Shown here: positions 8,586-18,031 of the stretch, one piece after another
Layout: every line of letters starts with the position of its first letter
Position numbering within the stretch: position 1 is the first letter of the stretch
Origin: Pseudomonas salomonii
Lineage (GTDB): Bacteria > Pseudomonadota > Gammaproteobacteria > Pseudomonadales > Pseudomonadaceae
NCBI RefSeq assembly: GCF_900107155.1
Contig: NZ_FNOX01000008.1
Location: 329,260-393,259, forward strand
Direction of reading: 5' to 3'
Length of the DNA stretch: 64,000 nt
Notes under the pieces: model-generated
Seen by the model: the letters and a program-made list of their open reading frames with translations, nothing else
Database searches by the model: none
What the model was told of the DNA's origin: nothing
Made by a program: the position numbers and the translations under genes

Positions 8586-11500
8586 TCAATGAACTTTCAT
8601 TTCCACTTGAATCGTGGCGGGAGGTTTGCTTTTGGTGTACAGGTGGTTTTTCGATAAGTGCGTCAACATTTTATCGGCTCGGGCGCTTGTCTTATTTAAA
8701 ACGCTTTGCCACAAATCAACCGTGATGGATCCTTCTTTGAACTCACGCTCCCAGTTAATTTTCTCCCCGGCCCGGTAAACATTTTTTGACAGCAACACGA
8801 GCGTATGATTGCTGCCTGGGATTTGCACCATATAGGTTCGGTAGCCACTCTCTTTGGCTGACGCCTTGATCGTATCTGCGGCATACGCCGCCATCTCGGC
8901 ACACTGTCCGAATATTTTTCCGTTTGCGTCCCTTTCCGCGCCCACTCGTCGGGCCAATCGGGTTTGAAACGTCTCACTGCGCACTGCGCCATAATTATCC
9001 AGTCCCAGCTCCTTGCGCAGTTCGTCGCGTCTTCTCCTCACGGCCTGGTGGTTGCCATCATATTTGTATTGAGTAACCCCGTTTTCATTAGCGGTGGGGA
9101 CGTCGGTAATAGCGATCTCTTCGAAGTGCGGTTGAAGTGCTTGTTGAACCTCGTCCATGACGACACGTGCCTTATCTCCCTTAGGCGCTTGCAGTGTGCG
9201 CCACAGGGACAAATCATTGAGGTTGGCCACCTTGCCCTCACTGACCAGCTGTGTGGGACGAAGTGTTTTAGGGCCAGGTTGTTGGCGCGCTCTGAGGGTG
9301 TCCCGGTACTCATTGATCATCGGTTTTTCAGCGGACGTGCATTTTTTGAATACGATCTCGTTTGGCTGCGGAGTCTCCAGCCTTGTGTAATAGAACTCGG
9401 CGGTGTCGGCCTCGATTACCAAGTATTTAGCGGCGCTGCCCTGGGGGTCTTTGACGACAATGCCTCTGAGTTCCCGCGTGTCGTCACACAGATCACTGAT
9501 GCGGTTGAGTTTGACGACACGCGATTCTGCTTCTAACAGGTTGTCCGGGTTCAAGTTATAAAAACCAAACCCAGCGTCGTTCTTGAGGCTGGCGCTTATC
9601 TCCTGTTTATAGATGATAGGTTTTTGATCGGTCACGGGCTCCAAGCGAAGCCCCGTGTCGTGTTCAACCCAACGGTAACGGCGGCGCTGGAAAACAGTGA
9701 ATCTGTCCTTCTCCAGAAGTTGGGGTACTGAAGGGAACAGGCGCACGTGTTCAAGCGCTTGAAGTTCCTGAGCGGCCAGGTCGTCAACGTTGTTGAGCAC
9801 TTTGGAAAAACAGGTCGTATCGACCACGCGTTTAGTCCTGCCCGCCGAGATAGAAGGGGCAGGGCAGATGCCTTCAAAGCCCTCCAAAGGTTTAAAGTGC
9901 TCGGCTGATTCCAGATCAGTCATTACCCCCGGGTTGCGAGTGTCGTAGCGGTACACGCGTTCGCCTTCGACCAGGTCAAAACCATGAGTGCGGGGCACTG
10001 TGTAAGCGTTGGCGGATACCGGTTTCTCCGTCACCAGTGCGTGGCTGCCGTCCGCCAGGGCTTCTTGATGCAAGACGTAAGAGGTATCGGGCACAAAGCT
10101 CACCAGAGGCGGGCCATAAGCTGCCTCGGTCGTAACGTCATACGCGTACCAATGACCGTCTTGGCGTACTGCGCTGATATTGGCTTGCTCAGTGCCGCCG
10201 TAACTTATTGTGCCATCAGCCCGGTTGGCCGCCGAAGCAAATGTGCCCGCATTGCGTTCGGCTGAAGGGGCAATTTGCGTGCGCCCGAACGAGCTTAACG
10301 ACTCCGAGACGCTGGAGGCAGTCAGGTCGGTGAACGCGATATTTTCAACCTCTTTAACCCCGAACTTATCGATCAAACCGGCGGCGATCTTTGAACCTGC
10401 CCAGCCCGCACCTGTTTTTGCCAATGTCCATAGTTTGCCCAGGCCCTCGGTGGCGACGTACATCACAATATCAACGCCCAGGTCCCACACCGCCTGCGCA
10501 TACTTGCCCTGGAAAACATCCAGCACACTGGAGCCTCCCGGGAGGGCGCGTAAAATGCCTTCGAAGGCGTCAATAGGTTCCACGCTGTTTTCAACTCTGT
10601 TCGCACGCCGGTTCAAATGCGTTGCGACAAAACTGGTTTTGTTCAAGTAGATCGAGTCCACCAGCAACTTAGACAAATACTGGGTTCTTTGACTGTCGTA
10701 GTTGGAGGTCTCATGGGTTGCGCTGAACGCAACCAAGAGCTGCCTGATACCGGTTGTTGGGTCGTCATTCGGGATAACGAAGTCGGTTTCGTCGATCCGG
10801 GTCAATACGACGTTGGATCGGGTTCCGGGCTTCGGCTCTGCGCCGTTATTGAACGCCGTTGCGTCGAGGGTTTGCAGGCCGGAAGTGCCGTCAGGGATCG
10901 TTGGGTCGATAGCGGGGATTTTTACTATTTTTCCAATGGCCGGGTAGATCGCAAAGGCTCTGTCAACGCCCTGGTAATTTGTCGTTAATACGATGCCATT
11001 GCCGGCGCCTTTGACTTGATAAACTTTCACCGATCCGTTGACGAGACTCTCGCGATCAGCAAGAGGCAGCTTGCTCAGCATCCCCTTGAACAGTGTGACG
11101 GTGTGTCGTCTGCGCAGCGTGTAGTCTTGTTCAATGGCTTGGTTGAACTGGGCATTAATATCAGGCAACTCGCTAGCGCCGGCGCGCAGTGCCTCGGTAT
11201 CCAGTCCCGGACGCGATGACGTCCAGCGTTCTCCAAGGCGCCCGGCCTCGTAGGCTTCAACGATGCTTGCATTGACACCCGAAAACAGCCCGCCTCCCAC
11301 CGATTCCCAAAGATCAGCGCGTTCGTAGTCGATATGGTTACCAAATTTTTCTCGCAACGCCTTTAGAGCCATGCTCCTTCTGGTGGGCGCCTCCGGCCCG
11401 CGCAGGAAGTTGATTGCCTCGGACGTCTCCTTGATCTGTTGGTCCAGTTTTTCCTGGCTCAATCTGTGCTGCTCAGGAGTGTAGGGAGCGGTGTCACTTT

Positions 11501-14500
11501 GGATTTCGTGATTGTTGGCAATTGCCCAGTCTCTGACTGGATTGACCTGGGCCAAGGCCTCCAGTCGGGCTTCAGTGGCTGAAATGGGCCTTATCTTGTG
11601 AAAGTTCATCACTTGCTGGAAGGTCATATTTGCGCTGGCGCCGGGGGCTATCCATTCAACCCGGTTGACGGCAGTGGCAAAGGCGACCCACTCAGTGGAA
11701 CTGAAGCAGGCCATTGATGGCATCTCTTTTACCAGCAGGGCAGGGGCCGTCCCCGCCATCAATAATTGGGCAACTGCCGGCACAAGGTTGGGCGCAATGT
11801 TGCGCTCTGAAGCCAAGTGCTGGTTGAAGCGTTCACGAATCTCACCCGGCTCAAGCCCCCAGTTGGCCGATTGCATGAAATCAAAACCCGCAACGCTATT
11901 GCGCATCGTGCCGGCGGCCGGGTCGAGTTCCAGCACCAGCACGGTCAACAGCCATTGTTGAAGGCTGGTAGCGGTTGGCGCACCCTTCATCTGGGTTTGC
12001 AGGCTGGCCGCTAACGCCAGGGCTTTATCCGTGGAGAGCAGTTGTTGCAACGCGGTTGCCGGATCACTACTGAGGTTGGGGACCGCTGTGCCTAGATAGT
12101 CGAGCAGGCTTTTCTCGGCGCCAATGAGTGTTTTTACCTGCTCCACTACTGCGCTGCGTTGCGCAGTGCTCAGCGACAGCGGCGTCGACAGAAACCCCCA
12201 GTGATTGCCCAGCGGTGGCGACCGTGGGACTGGCGTCTGCAACGCCGCCAGTAGATTGTCGTTATCGGCTTTCGACTGCGTGGTGTACCAGCCATTGTCC
12301 GCGATAAATTGCTGAACCGTCGTGACGCTTTTAGGCTGATGCGATGAGTCGGGAGAGACTACAAAGCGCGCGCTGTCGTCGACTTTGCCTTGCTTCAACA
12401 GATTGATTAACGCATACCGATCATTGCTGTTACCCAGCGCGGTACGCTGACTTCGCAGCCGCGCCACTGTGACTTGCGCAGGTTCCGATCGCTCCGGCAA
12501 GTGCTGGGTGCGGCCTATCAGTTCCAACTGCCGGGCAAATTTTTCGCTGCTGGGGTCGGTGCTGATACCGTAGAAATTGCAGAGCCATTCGAACGGTACG
12601 CTGCTGGCGGTGCCATATTTGAGTTCGACGGGCTTTGTGCCGGCAGCGAATGGCGCTGCGGCAGCGTTTACAGGGTTCATTACGTCGAAATGCTCAGGAA
12701 ACTGTTTGGCAAAGTCGGTTTCTCTCGTCCGCAGATCGGCCGCATCTTTTGGCGCAACCCAAGTTGTGTCGGTACCGACGAGGTTGTTCTGCTGGCGCCA
12801 ATCGCTATAACCCCGTGCGTTCAGGGCGTCGCCCAAGTAAGCCAGTGATTGACCGAACAGGCTGTTGGCCGGGATCGAGTCAATCATCGTTGCCGTGGCC
12901 TTGGCTGGGTCAGCCTTGATCTGCAGCATCACTCGATGCACGGCGATGGCCAGGTCGTGTTCGGCCTTGGCCAACACATCAGCGGGTGACTGTTGGCTTT
13001 CCTCCGTGGCGTTGTTTGTGTTGGCTCGCACGGCGGCGGCGAGGGTTTCAAGGGGCGAGGGGGGAATGGTTGTGCCGGCCAGTTGCTGTATTACCGCCTG
13101 CTGGCGCTGCTGTATGGCATTGGCTTGGTCGGTGTCGGCCAATGCTTTGAAGTTGTTGTTTTGGTTGATCTCGACCACCCGGCCGAGTGTGGCCGCAAGT
13201 TGGCGTTGCTCCCACCTCGGTTTACGACTGTCCTCTTGGTGAGGCGGCGCTTCGTTGTAGAACGCCATTACTTCAAACAGTGTCGCGCGGGTGCCGGTGG
13301 GGTAAGTCACGTCCGAGTCAGACCCGGCGGCCATCTGTTGAACGGCTGGCTTAATCTCGACCCAGGCATCGGCCCAGCCTGACACATCGTTGACGGTGAA
13401 CGTGGTGGGGACACCCTTCACTTCACCTGTCAGTGCACCGCTGACAGGGTTGATGCGCACGCTGCCGGGGTCCAAATCGTTGTCTTTCGCAAAGGTTTTG
13501 AACGCATTGCCGTTGAGTGCATTCAAGAGATGTTTGCGCACTTGGCTGAAGGTTGAATACTCAGGAATATCTTCCAGAATGACTGAGGTTTCATATTGGG
13601 TCGTTTCCGGAACCAGTTTCATCAACCCCTGGCTGACGAGCTGCGCCAGCGCACGATCCGCTTGCTTAACCTGCTGTTGCGCGGTGAGCGGGGCGAACGG
13701 CTCAAGCGTCTGCCGTAGTGCGTGTGTCGGCAGATCCACGATCCGTTGGCTCGCCTCCCGCTGTCGCTGCTTGATGGGCGCATCCAGCGGGTCGGTGCTG
13801 CTTAACGCAGCGAACTTGCCGTCGCGCAACAGTTGCCCGGCCATCGACAGAGTGTCGTTACTGCCGATCGAGCCCAGTTGCATACCGTAGAAACCAGCGA
13901 TGTCGCTGGCGGATGCCTGCGCTCGACCGTAGAACGCAATGTCTGAATAACGCATGCCTGCCAGTTTTTTTGCGGCGGCCAATACGGCGCCTGAGACCGC
14001 AGACCATTCAGGGTCATTGGGGGAGAAGTAACTGACTAAGGCGCCATCAACCTTCTCGGTCAGGGCGCCGTCGACGCCAATGATCAGGTTCGAAGTCTCA
14101 ATCAACTTGGCTTCGGCAAACGATTTGAACGGTTGCGATTCGAGCGCGTCAGCCAGCGCAGACCACGCCTGGCCGAAGGTTGAGTGCGGTGGGACGACAA
14201 CCTTGTCCGGCTCCTCGCTTGAGCGACGGGTCTCTCTGGCGAGCCGTTGGCGGATAATGCTGTTGGCAACGCCGATGGCCAGTTGCTGGTCGCCTTGTTC
14301 AACCAACGCGTCGGCGAACTGGCGGGTTGACGCCAAGCGTGAAGGCGGTGTGGCGTTGGGGTTCTGCAAGTCTCGGCGTATGCGCGCGGCAACAGGGCGA
14401 GTGTTCGATGGGCCGGGTGGTGGGTTGTCGAGGGCCTCCTGAGTCGGCTGAGGGTGGCGGGTTAGCGGTTTGACTGGCTCGACGGGTAGTAGCGGGGCGC

Positions 14501-14531
14501 TTTGAGTGGGTGAAGGCTGAACGTTGATCAT
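8586..14531 (-). CDS. Very large toxin-like protein with C-terminal Cys-His-Asp domain
   Basis: A 1981-residue protein of unknown function resembling the large hypothetical toxins of pseudomonads. Residues 1-60 are proline-rich. Residues about 112-690 hold three related units: each opens with S[TL]F.Q and reaches an FY motif 94-96 residues later (F119-F214, F328-F424, F559-F653); a weaker fourth may run 883-977. A hydrophobic stretch lies near 1345-1360. V1526-P1534 reads VYRYDTRNP, like the start of pertussis toxin S1. The C-terminus has C1877 (FGQCAEM), H1909 (GSNHTLV) and D1939 (TVDLW), a set seen in papain- and transglutaminase-fold toxins. No signal peptide is seen. Start ATG 14531 has AAGGG upstream. 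Base composition is less GC-rich than the mtl genes around it. Toxin role is inferred. Confidence 0.8.
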   Translation of the reverse strand: MINVQPSPTQSAPLLPVEPVKPLTRHPQPTQEALDNPPPGPSNTRPVAARIRRDLQNPNATPPSRLASTRQFADALVEQGDQQLAIGVANSIIRQRLARETRRSSEEPDKVVVPPHSTFGQAWSALADALESQPFKSFAEAKLIETSNLIIGVDGALTEKVDGALVSYFSPNDPEWSAVSGAVLAAAKKLAGMRYSDIAFYGRAQASASDIAGFYGMQLGSIGSNDTLSMAGQLLRDGKFAALSSTDPLDAPIKQRQREASQRIVDLPTHALRQTLEPFAPLTAQQQVKQADRALAQLVSQGLMKLVPETTQYETSVILEDIPEYSTFSQVRKHLLNALNGNAFKTFAKDNDLDPGSVRINPVSGALTGEVKGVPTTFTVNDVSGWADAWVEIKPAVQQMAAGSDSDVTYPTGTRATLFEVMAFYNEAPPHQEDSRKPRWEQRQLAATLGRVVEINQNNNFKALADTDQANAIQQRQQAVIQQLAGTTIPPSPLETLAAAVRANTNNATEESQQSPADVLAKAEHDLAIAVHRVMLQIKADPAKATATMIDSIPANSLFGQSLAYLGDALNARGYSDWRQQNNLVGTDTTWVAPKDAADLRTRETDFAKQFPEHFDVMNPVNAAAAPFAAGTKPVELKYGTASSVPFEWLCNFYGISTDPSSEKFARQLELIGRTQHLPERSEPAQVTVARLRSQRTALGNSNDRYALINLLKQGKVDDSARFVVSPDSSHQPKSVTTVQQFIADNGWYTTQSKADNDNLLAALQTPVPRSPPLGNHWGFLSTPLSLSTAQRSAVVEQVKTLIGAEKSLLDYLGTAVPNLSSDPATALQQLLSTDKALALAASLQTQMKGAPTATSLQQWLLTVLVLELDPAAGTMRNSVAGFDFMQSANWGLEPGEIRERFNQHLASERNIAPNLVPAVAQLLMAGTAPALLVKEMPSMACFSSTEWVAFATAVNRVEWIAPGASANMTFQQVMNFHKIRPISATEARLEALAQVNPVRDWAIANNHEIQSDTAPYTPEQHRLSQEKLDQQIKETSEAINFLRGPEAPTRRSMALKALREKFGNHIDYERADLWESVGGGLFSGVNASIVEAYEAGRLGERWTSSRPGLDTEALRAGASELPDINAQFNQAIEQDYTLRRRHTVTLFKGMLSKLPLADRESLVNGSVKVYQVKGAGNGIVLTTNYQGVDRAFAIYPAIGKIVKIPAIDPTIPDGTSGLQTLDATAFNNGAEPKPGTRSNVVLTRIDETDFVIPNDDPTTGIRQLLVAFSATHETSNYDSQRTQYLSKLLVDSIYLNKTSFVATHLNRRANRVENSVEPIDAFEGILRALPGGSSVLDVFQGKYAQAVWDLGVDIVMYVATEGLGKLWTLAKTGAGWAGSKIAAGLIDKFGVKEVENIAFTDLTASSVSESLSSFGRTQIAPSAERNAGTFASAANRADGTISYGGTEQANISAVRQDGHWYAYDVTTEAAYGPPLVSFVPDTSYVLHQEALADGSHALVTEKPVSANAYTVPRTHGFDLVEGERVYRYDTRNPGVMTDLESAEHFKPLEGFEGICPAPSISAGRTKRVVDTTCFSKVLNNVDDLAAQELQALEHVRLFPSVPQLLEKDRFTVFQRRRYRWVEHDTGLRLEPVTDQKPIIYKQEISASLKNDAGFGFYNLNPDNLLEAESRVVKLNRISDLCDDTRELRGIVVKDPQGSAAKYLVIEADTAEFYYTRLETPQPNEIVFKKCTSAEKPMINEYRDTLRARQQPGPKTLRPTQLVSEGKVANLNDLSLWRTLQAPKGDKARVVMDEVQQALQPHFEEIAITDVPTANENGVTQYKYDGNHQAVRRRRDELRKELGLDNYGAVRSETFQTRLARRVGAERDANGKIFGQCAEMAAYAADTIKASAKESGYRTYMVQIPGSNHTLVLLSKNVYRAGEKINWEREFKEGSITVDLWQSVLNKTSARADKMLTHLSKNHLYTKSKPPATIQVEMKVH

Positions 14532-14851
14532 AGAGTTACCCTTTGTGCGTCAGAAAAGCACCAGCCAATGCCTAAAGTAGCGGCGATGCCTTCGCTGAGT
14601 GACAGTGGGTCCTACAAGGTTCCTGCTGCGCGTTGCGGTTTCACCGGTACTTTGTGTTCCGGGTGTTTCGCGCCCAACAGAATCAAGCCAGGTTCTGTTC
14701 CGTAAGGAGACAGTGCATCCAGCCTATGACGTGTAGCTTTTTGGTCGTACACAGGAGGGCGTTACGCCCCATTTATATTGCGGGATATGCTGGTGGCGGG
14801 CGTGAGAGCATTCATCGCTGATCGCCAGGGCACCTCAGGCTTGCGGTCTTT
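14532..14851. other. Gap between mtlR and the toxin-like gene
   Basis: No credible gene is visible in these 320 bases. They must hold the mtlR 3' end signal and the promoter of the large minus-strand gene, but no convincing -35/-10 pair stands out. A short palindrome GGGCGTTACGCCC lies at 14757-14769 and could be a small hairpin or an operator. Confidence 0.6.
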
Positions 14852-15781
14852 TTAACTGAAGTGCGAGGCGTCTACCGGCATCAGGTTCTGCTCCGTCAAC
14901 CGCTGCATCGCCAACCGTCGATAGTGGGAAGGGGTCATGCCCTTGAGTTGCTGAAAGCGCCGGTTGAAGTTGGAGATATTGTTAAAGCCTGACTCAAAAC
15001 ACACATCGGTGACGGCCTTGTCACCGTCCGCGAGCAATTCGCAGGACTTGCTGATGCGCAGCCGGTTGACGAATTCGATGAAGGTGCGCCCGGTGGCCTG
15101 CTTGAACACCCGGGAAAAGTACGTTGGCTTCATCCCCAGGTGTTCCGCGACTTCCTCCAAAGGCAACTCCCGCGCGTAGTGGGCAAAGATATAGTCCACC
15201 GCGCGGTTGGTGCGGTCGATGCTGTGCTCGTCGGCCAGTTGCGGCGTGGTCACGCCGGAGAGCAACTGGTAGTCCTCGCAGGCGCTCAATACGTCCAGCA
15301 AGATGAAGAAATGCCCAAGGCGCGCCATGCCCCGGCTGTCTTCGATACGCTGCATCAGGTCCATGGCCTGGGCGATGGTTTTTTTGCAGCGAAACTCGAC
15401 GCCGTACTGTGCCCGTTCAAGTAACGGCGTCAGGCTCTTGAGTTCGGCGAACAAGTGGTTGCCCTGCTCAAACAACTCATCGGTGAAGTTCACCAGCATG
15501 TCGCGCTTGGGGACCACCTCGTCCTCTTCCACCTGGCTGATCCAGTTGTGGGGCAGGTTGGGGCCGGTGAGGAACAGGCTTTCGGGATAGAAGTTGCCGA
15601 TGTAGTCGCCGATAAACACCTTGCCGGCGCTGGCCACGATCAGGTGCAGCTCGTATTCCTTGTGGAAGTGCCAGCGCACCAGCGGGCAGGGGAAGCCGTG
15701 CTGGCGATAGATGATGGACAGACCGTTGTGATCGTCCATCAACTCGTAGGAAGGGTCGGTGATGCGCATTGCTCGGGTCAT
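14852..15781 (-). CDS. mtlR: AraC-family mannitol operon activator MtlR
   Basis: Transcriptional activator of 309 residues. The N-terminal cupin-like sensor domain (HFHKEYELHLIVASAG) would bind the polyol. The C-terminal AraC double helix-turn-helix covers about residues 195-295, with EVAEHLGMKPTYFSRVFKQ and the conserved end FNNISNFNRRFQQLKGMTP. In P. fluorescens mtlR lies directly upstream of mtlE; here a 6-kb gene separates them, while orientation is kept. ATG at 15781; an in-frame ATG four codons later is possible. Confidence 0.94.
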   Translation of the reverse strand: MTRAMRITDPSYELMDDHNGLSIIYRQHGFPCPLVRWHFHKEYELHLIVASAGKVFIGDYIGNFYPESLFLTGPNLPHNWISQVEEDEVVPKRDMLVNFTDELFEQGNHLFAELKSLTPLLERAQYGVEFRCKKTIAQAMDLMQRIEDSRGMARLGHFFILLDVLSACEDYQLLSGVTTPQLADEHSIDRTNRAVDYIFAHYARELPLEEVAEHLGMKPTYFSRVFKQATGRTFIEFVNRLRISKSCELLADGDKAVTDVCFESGFNNISNFNRRFQQLKGMTPSHYRRLAMQRLTEQNLMPVDASHFS

Positions 15782-15852
15782 GCTGCCGTCGCTTTATTGT
15801 GGTTGCTGCACAGGATAATGCCCCCTTGTGCGCAACCTCGCCAGCGCCAACC

Positions 15853-17142
15853 TTATAGGCTGCGGTTTTTTGCCTCGATCCACTGCGACATGTACTGGGT
15901 GCTTTTATGCGCATGGTGGCGCAGCATGCTGCCGGTGAAGTTATCCCGGCGATGGGCAGCGAGTCGGCTGCGGCAGCGTTGCAGGCAGTCTACAAGTGCC
16001 GGGCCGTGGAAGGTCTGGTCGTAGCGTCGGGCGAGCAACCGGCGGCCCGCCTCCTGGGCCTGTGTCCAGCGTTCGTGGTCTTGATACAGCGCCACGGCCG
16101 CCGCCGCCAGTGCCGGCGCACTCTGTTCGATCATGCCCGGCCACGGCTGTTCGTCCCCCATGGCCTCGGCGCCTATCGGCGTGGTGATATTCGGCGTGCC
16201 GCAGAGCATGGCGTCCATCAGTTTGCCCTTGATCCCGGCGCCGAAGCGTATGGGCGCCAGGCAGATACGTGCGGCTGTCATCACTTGCAGGGCATCTTCG
16301 GCCCAGTTCATCACATGAAAACCCTGCGCAGGGTTGTGCAGGGCGGTGGCCTTGGGCGGCGTGTAGGCGCCGTAGACATGCAGCTGTGCGCCCGGCAGTT
16401 GCTGGCGGATCAACGGCCACACGCTGTTCTTCATCCACAGCACCGCATCCCAATTGGGCGCGTGACGGAAATTGCCGATGCTGAGAAAGTGCGCGCGGTC
16501 TTCAAACGGCGCAAAGGCTTCGGTCGGCGGCTCCAGCATTAACGGGCACCAGTGGAGCAGGGCGGCCGGCACCTTGAAGTGCTCGGTGAGCAGGCGGATT
16601 TCCACATCGGAAATCATCAGGCTGATATCACAGCGGTAAATGGCGGCGATCTCGCGCTTGGCGAGGTCGGTGTCGGCCATCCATTGGAACTCCTCCTGCA
16701 AGGCCGGCTTGAACAGTGCGCTGAAATCGTCGCTGTCGGGGTGGGCCTTGAGATGGGCCTTGAAACGCTGATGGCGCGCATCGCGCAGGCTTTGCAAATC
16801 GGAGCTTTCCAGCACGCGCAAGGCATCGGGGCAGCATTGCTCCACGCGCCAGCCGAACTGCTCTTCCATCATGAAACGGTCGAACAGCACGATGTCCGGG
16901 GCTAACGCGCGGATAAAATCGTCGAAACTGCTGTTGTTGAGCTCAATGGCGCACTCGCTGATGCCCAAGGCAGGCAAGTCGGCCTTGTGTTCGCCAATGG
17001 TCGCCGGGCTGCTGAAGGTAATGTCCCAACCCTGGTCCAGAAAGCTTTGCAGAATCTGCATCATATGCCCGCTGGCGGCGGAGGAGCGGGGTTCCGGCCA
17101 GACATAACCAATGACCAGGACTTTGGTGGCGGGCTGATTCAT
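15853..17142 (-). CDS. Glycosyltransferase, GT4-like
   Basis: A 429-residue cytoplasmic protein with two Rossmann-like halves as in GT-B glycosyltransferases. The N-terminus starts with KVLVIGYVWPEPRSSAASG. The C-terminal half has the donor-site region HFLSIGNFRHAPNWDAV, then CLAPIRFGAGIKGKLMDAML and GTPNITTPIGAEAM, typical of GT4 enzymes. Acceptor and donor are unknown; no polysaccharide genes are adjacent, so its pathway cannot be told from context. It is on the same strand as mtlR, 71 bases upstream of it. Confidence 0.82.
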   Translation of the reverse strand: MNQPATKVLVIGYVWPEPRSSAASGHMMQILQSFLDQGWDITFSSPATIGEHKADLPALGISECAIELNNSSFDDFIRALAPDIVLFDRFMMEEQFGWRVEQCCPDALRVLESSDLQSLRDARHQRFKAHLKAHPDSDDFSALFKPALQEEFQWMADTDLAKREIAAIYRCDISLMISDVEIRLLTEHFKVPAALLHWCPLMLEPPTEAFAPFEDRAHFLSIGNFRHAPNWDAVLWMKNSVWPLIRQQLPGAQLHVYGAYTPPKATALHNPAQGFHVMNWAEDALQVMTAARICLAPIRFGAGIKGKLMDAMLCGTPNITTPIGAEAMGDEQPWPGMIEQSAPALAAAAVALYQDHERWTQAQEAGRRLLARRYDQTFHGPALVDCLQRCRSRLAAHRRDNFTGSMLRHHAHKSTQYMSQWIEAKNRSL

Positions 17143-17300
17143 CTAAAGCGGATCCTTGAAGGGCGGGCAAAAAACGCGCAATTAAACCACACCTGTGCGG
17201 CATGACAATTTGTGTCTGGAGGTAGGTAGCCACCTCAGTTTGTGGTTAACTTCGGCCTCTCGAATTCGTTAAACCAAAACCCAGCATAAGGATTCCGTTC

Positions 17301-17801
17301 ATGGCCCAAGTCACCCTTCGTGGTAACCCTGTCCAGGTTGAAGGCGAATTGCCGAAAACCGGTGCCACCGCTCCAGCGTTCAGCCTTGTCGCTGTAGACC
17401 TGTCGGAAGCGACCCTGGAAACATTCGCCGGCAAGCGCAAAGTGCTGAACATCTTCCCAAGCGTCGACACCCCGACCTGCGCCACTTCGGTACGCAAGTT
17501 CAACGCCCAGGCCAACGATTTGAGCAACACCGTTGTACTGTGCATCTCCTCTGACCTGCCGTTTGCCCAGAAGCGCTTCTGCGGCACCGAAGGCCTGGAC
17601 AACGTGCTGAGCCTGTCGGACTTTCGCAACGCCGACTTCGCCGTAGACTACGGCGTGTCCGTGGCCGACGGCCCGCTGCAAGGCCTGACCGCCCGTGCCG
17701 TGGTGGTACTGGACGAAAACAACAACGTGCTGCACAGCGAACTGGTGCCTGAAATCGGCCAGGAGCCAAACTACGAAGCAGCCCTGGCTGTTTTGAAGTA
17801 A
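17301..17801 (+). CDS. tpx: Thiol peroxidase (Tpx)
   Basis: Atypical 2-Cys peroxiredoxin of 166 residues that reduces lipid and alkyl hydroperoxides using thioredoxin. The peroxidatic Cys60 lies in SVDTPTCATSVRKFN and the resolving Cys94 in KRFCGTEG, as in E. coli Tpx. An AAGGA SD precedes the ATG by 7-8 bases. It stands alone between a divergent glycosyltransferase and the efflux operon and has its own terminator. Confidence 0.97.
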   Translation: MAQVTLRGNPVQVEGELPKTGATAPAFSLVAVDLSEATLETFAGKRKVLNIFPSVDTPTCATSVRKFNAQANDLSNTVVLCISSDLPFAQKRFCGTEGLDNVLSLSDFRNADFAVDYGVSVADGPLQGLTARAVVVLDENNNVLHSELVPEIGQEPNYEAALAVLK

Positions 17802-17854
17802 CTGTTTCGGCGCATTACTGTCATTTTGCAGTAGCACGCTTGCGGCAAGATTGC

Positions 17855-17881
17855 GGCCTGGCCTAGTCCAGGCCGTTTTTA
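17855..17881 (+). terminator. Rho-independent terminator of tpx
   Basis: Stem GGCCTGG/CCAGGCC with a 6-base loop (17855-17874), followed by GTTTTT, 53 bases after the tpx stop. Confidence 0.88.
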
Positions 17882-18031
17882 TTTGCGCTTCAGACGTTTA
17901 GCGAAATAGCCCGCGGACTAAGGTCAACCGTTAAAAGTTGTAATCCAAGGTAAATAGCCGGTAAAGGCGCTTTTCTTAATGCGCCCCAGTGCTTATCTTT
18001 CAGCCTCCCAAAGAAGAAGCTCTCGCGCCCA

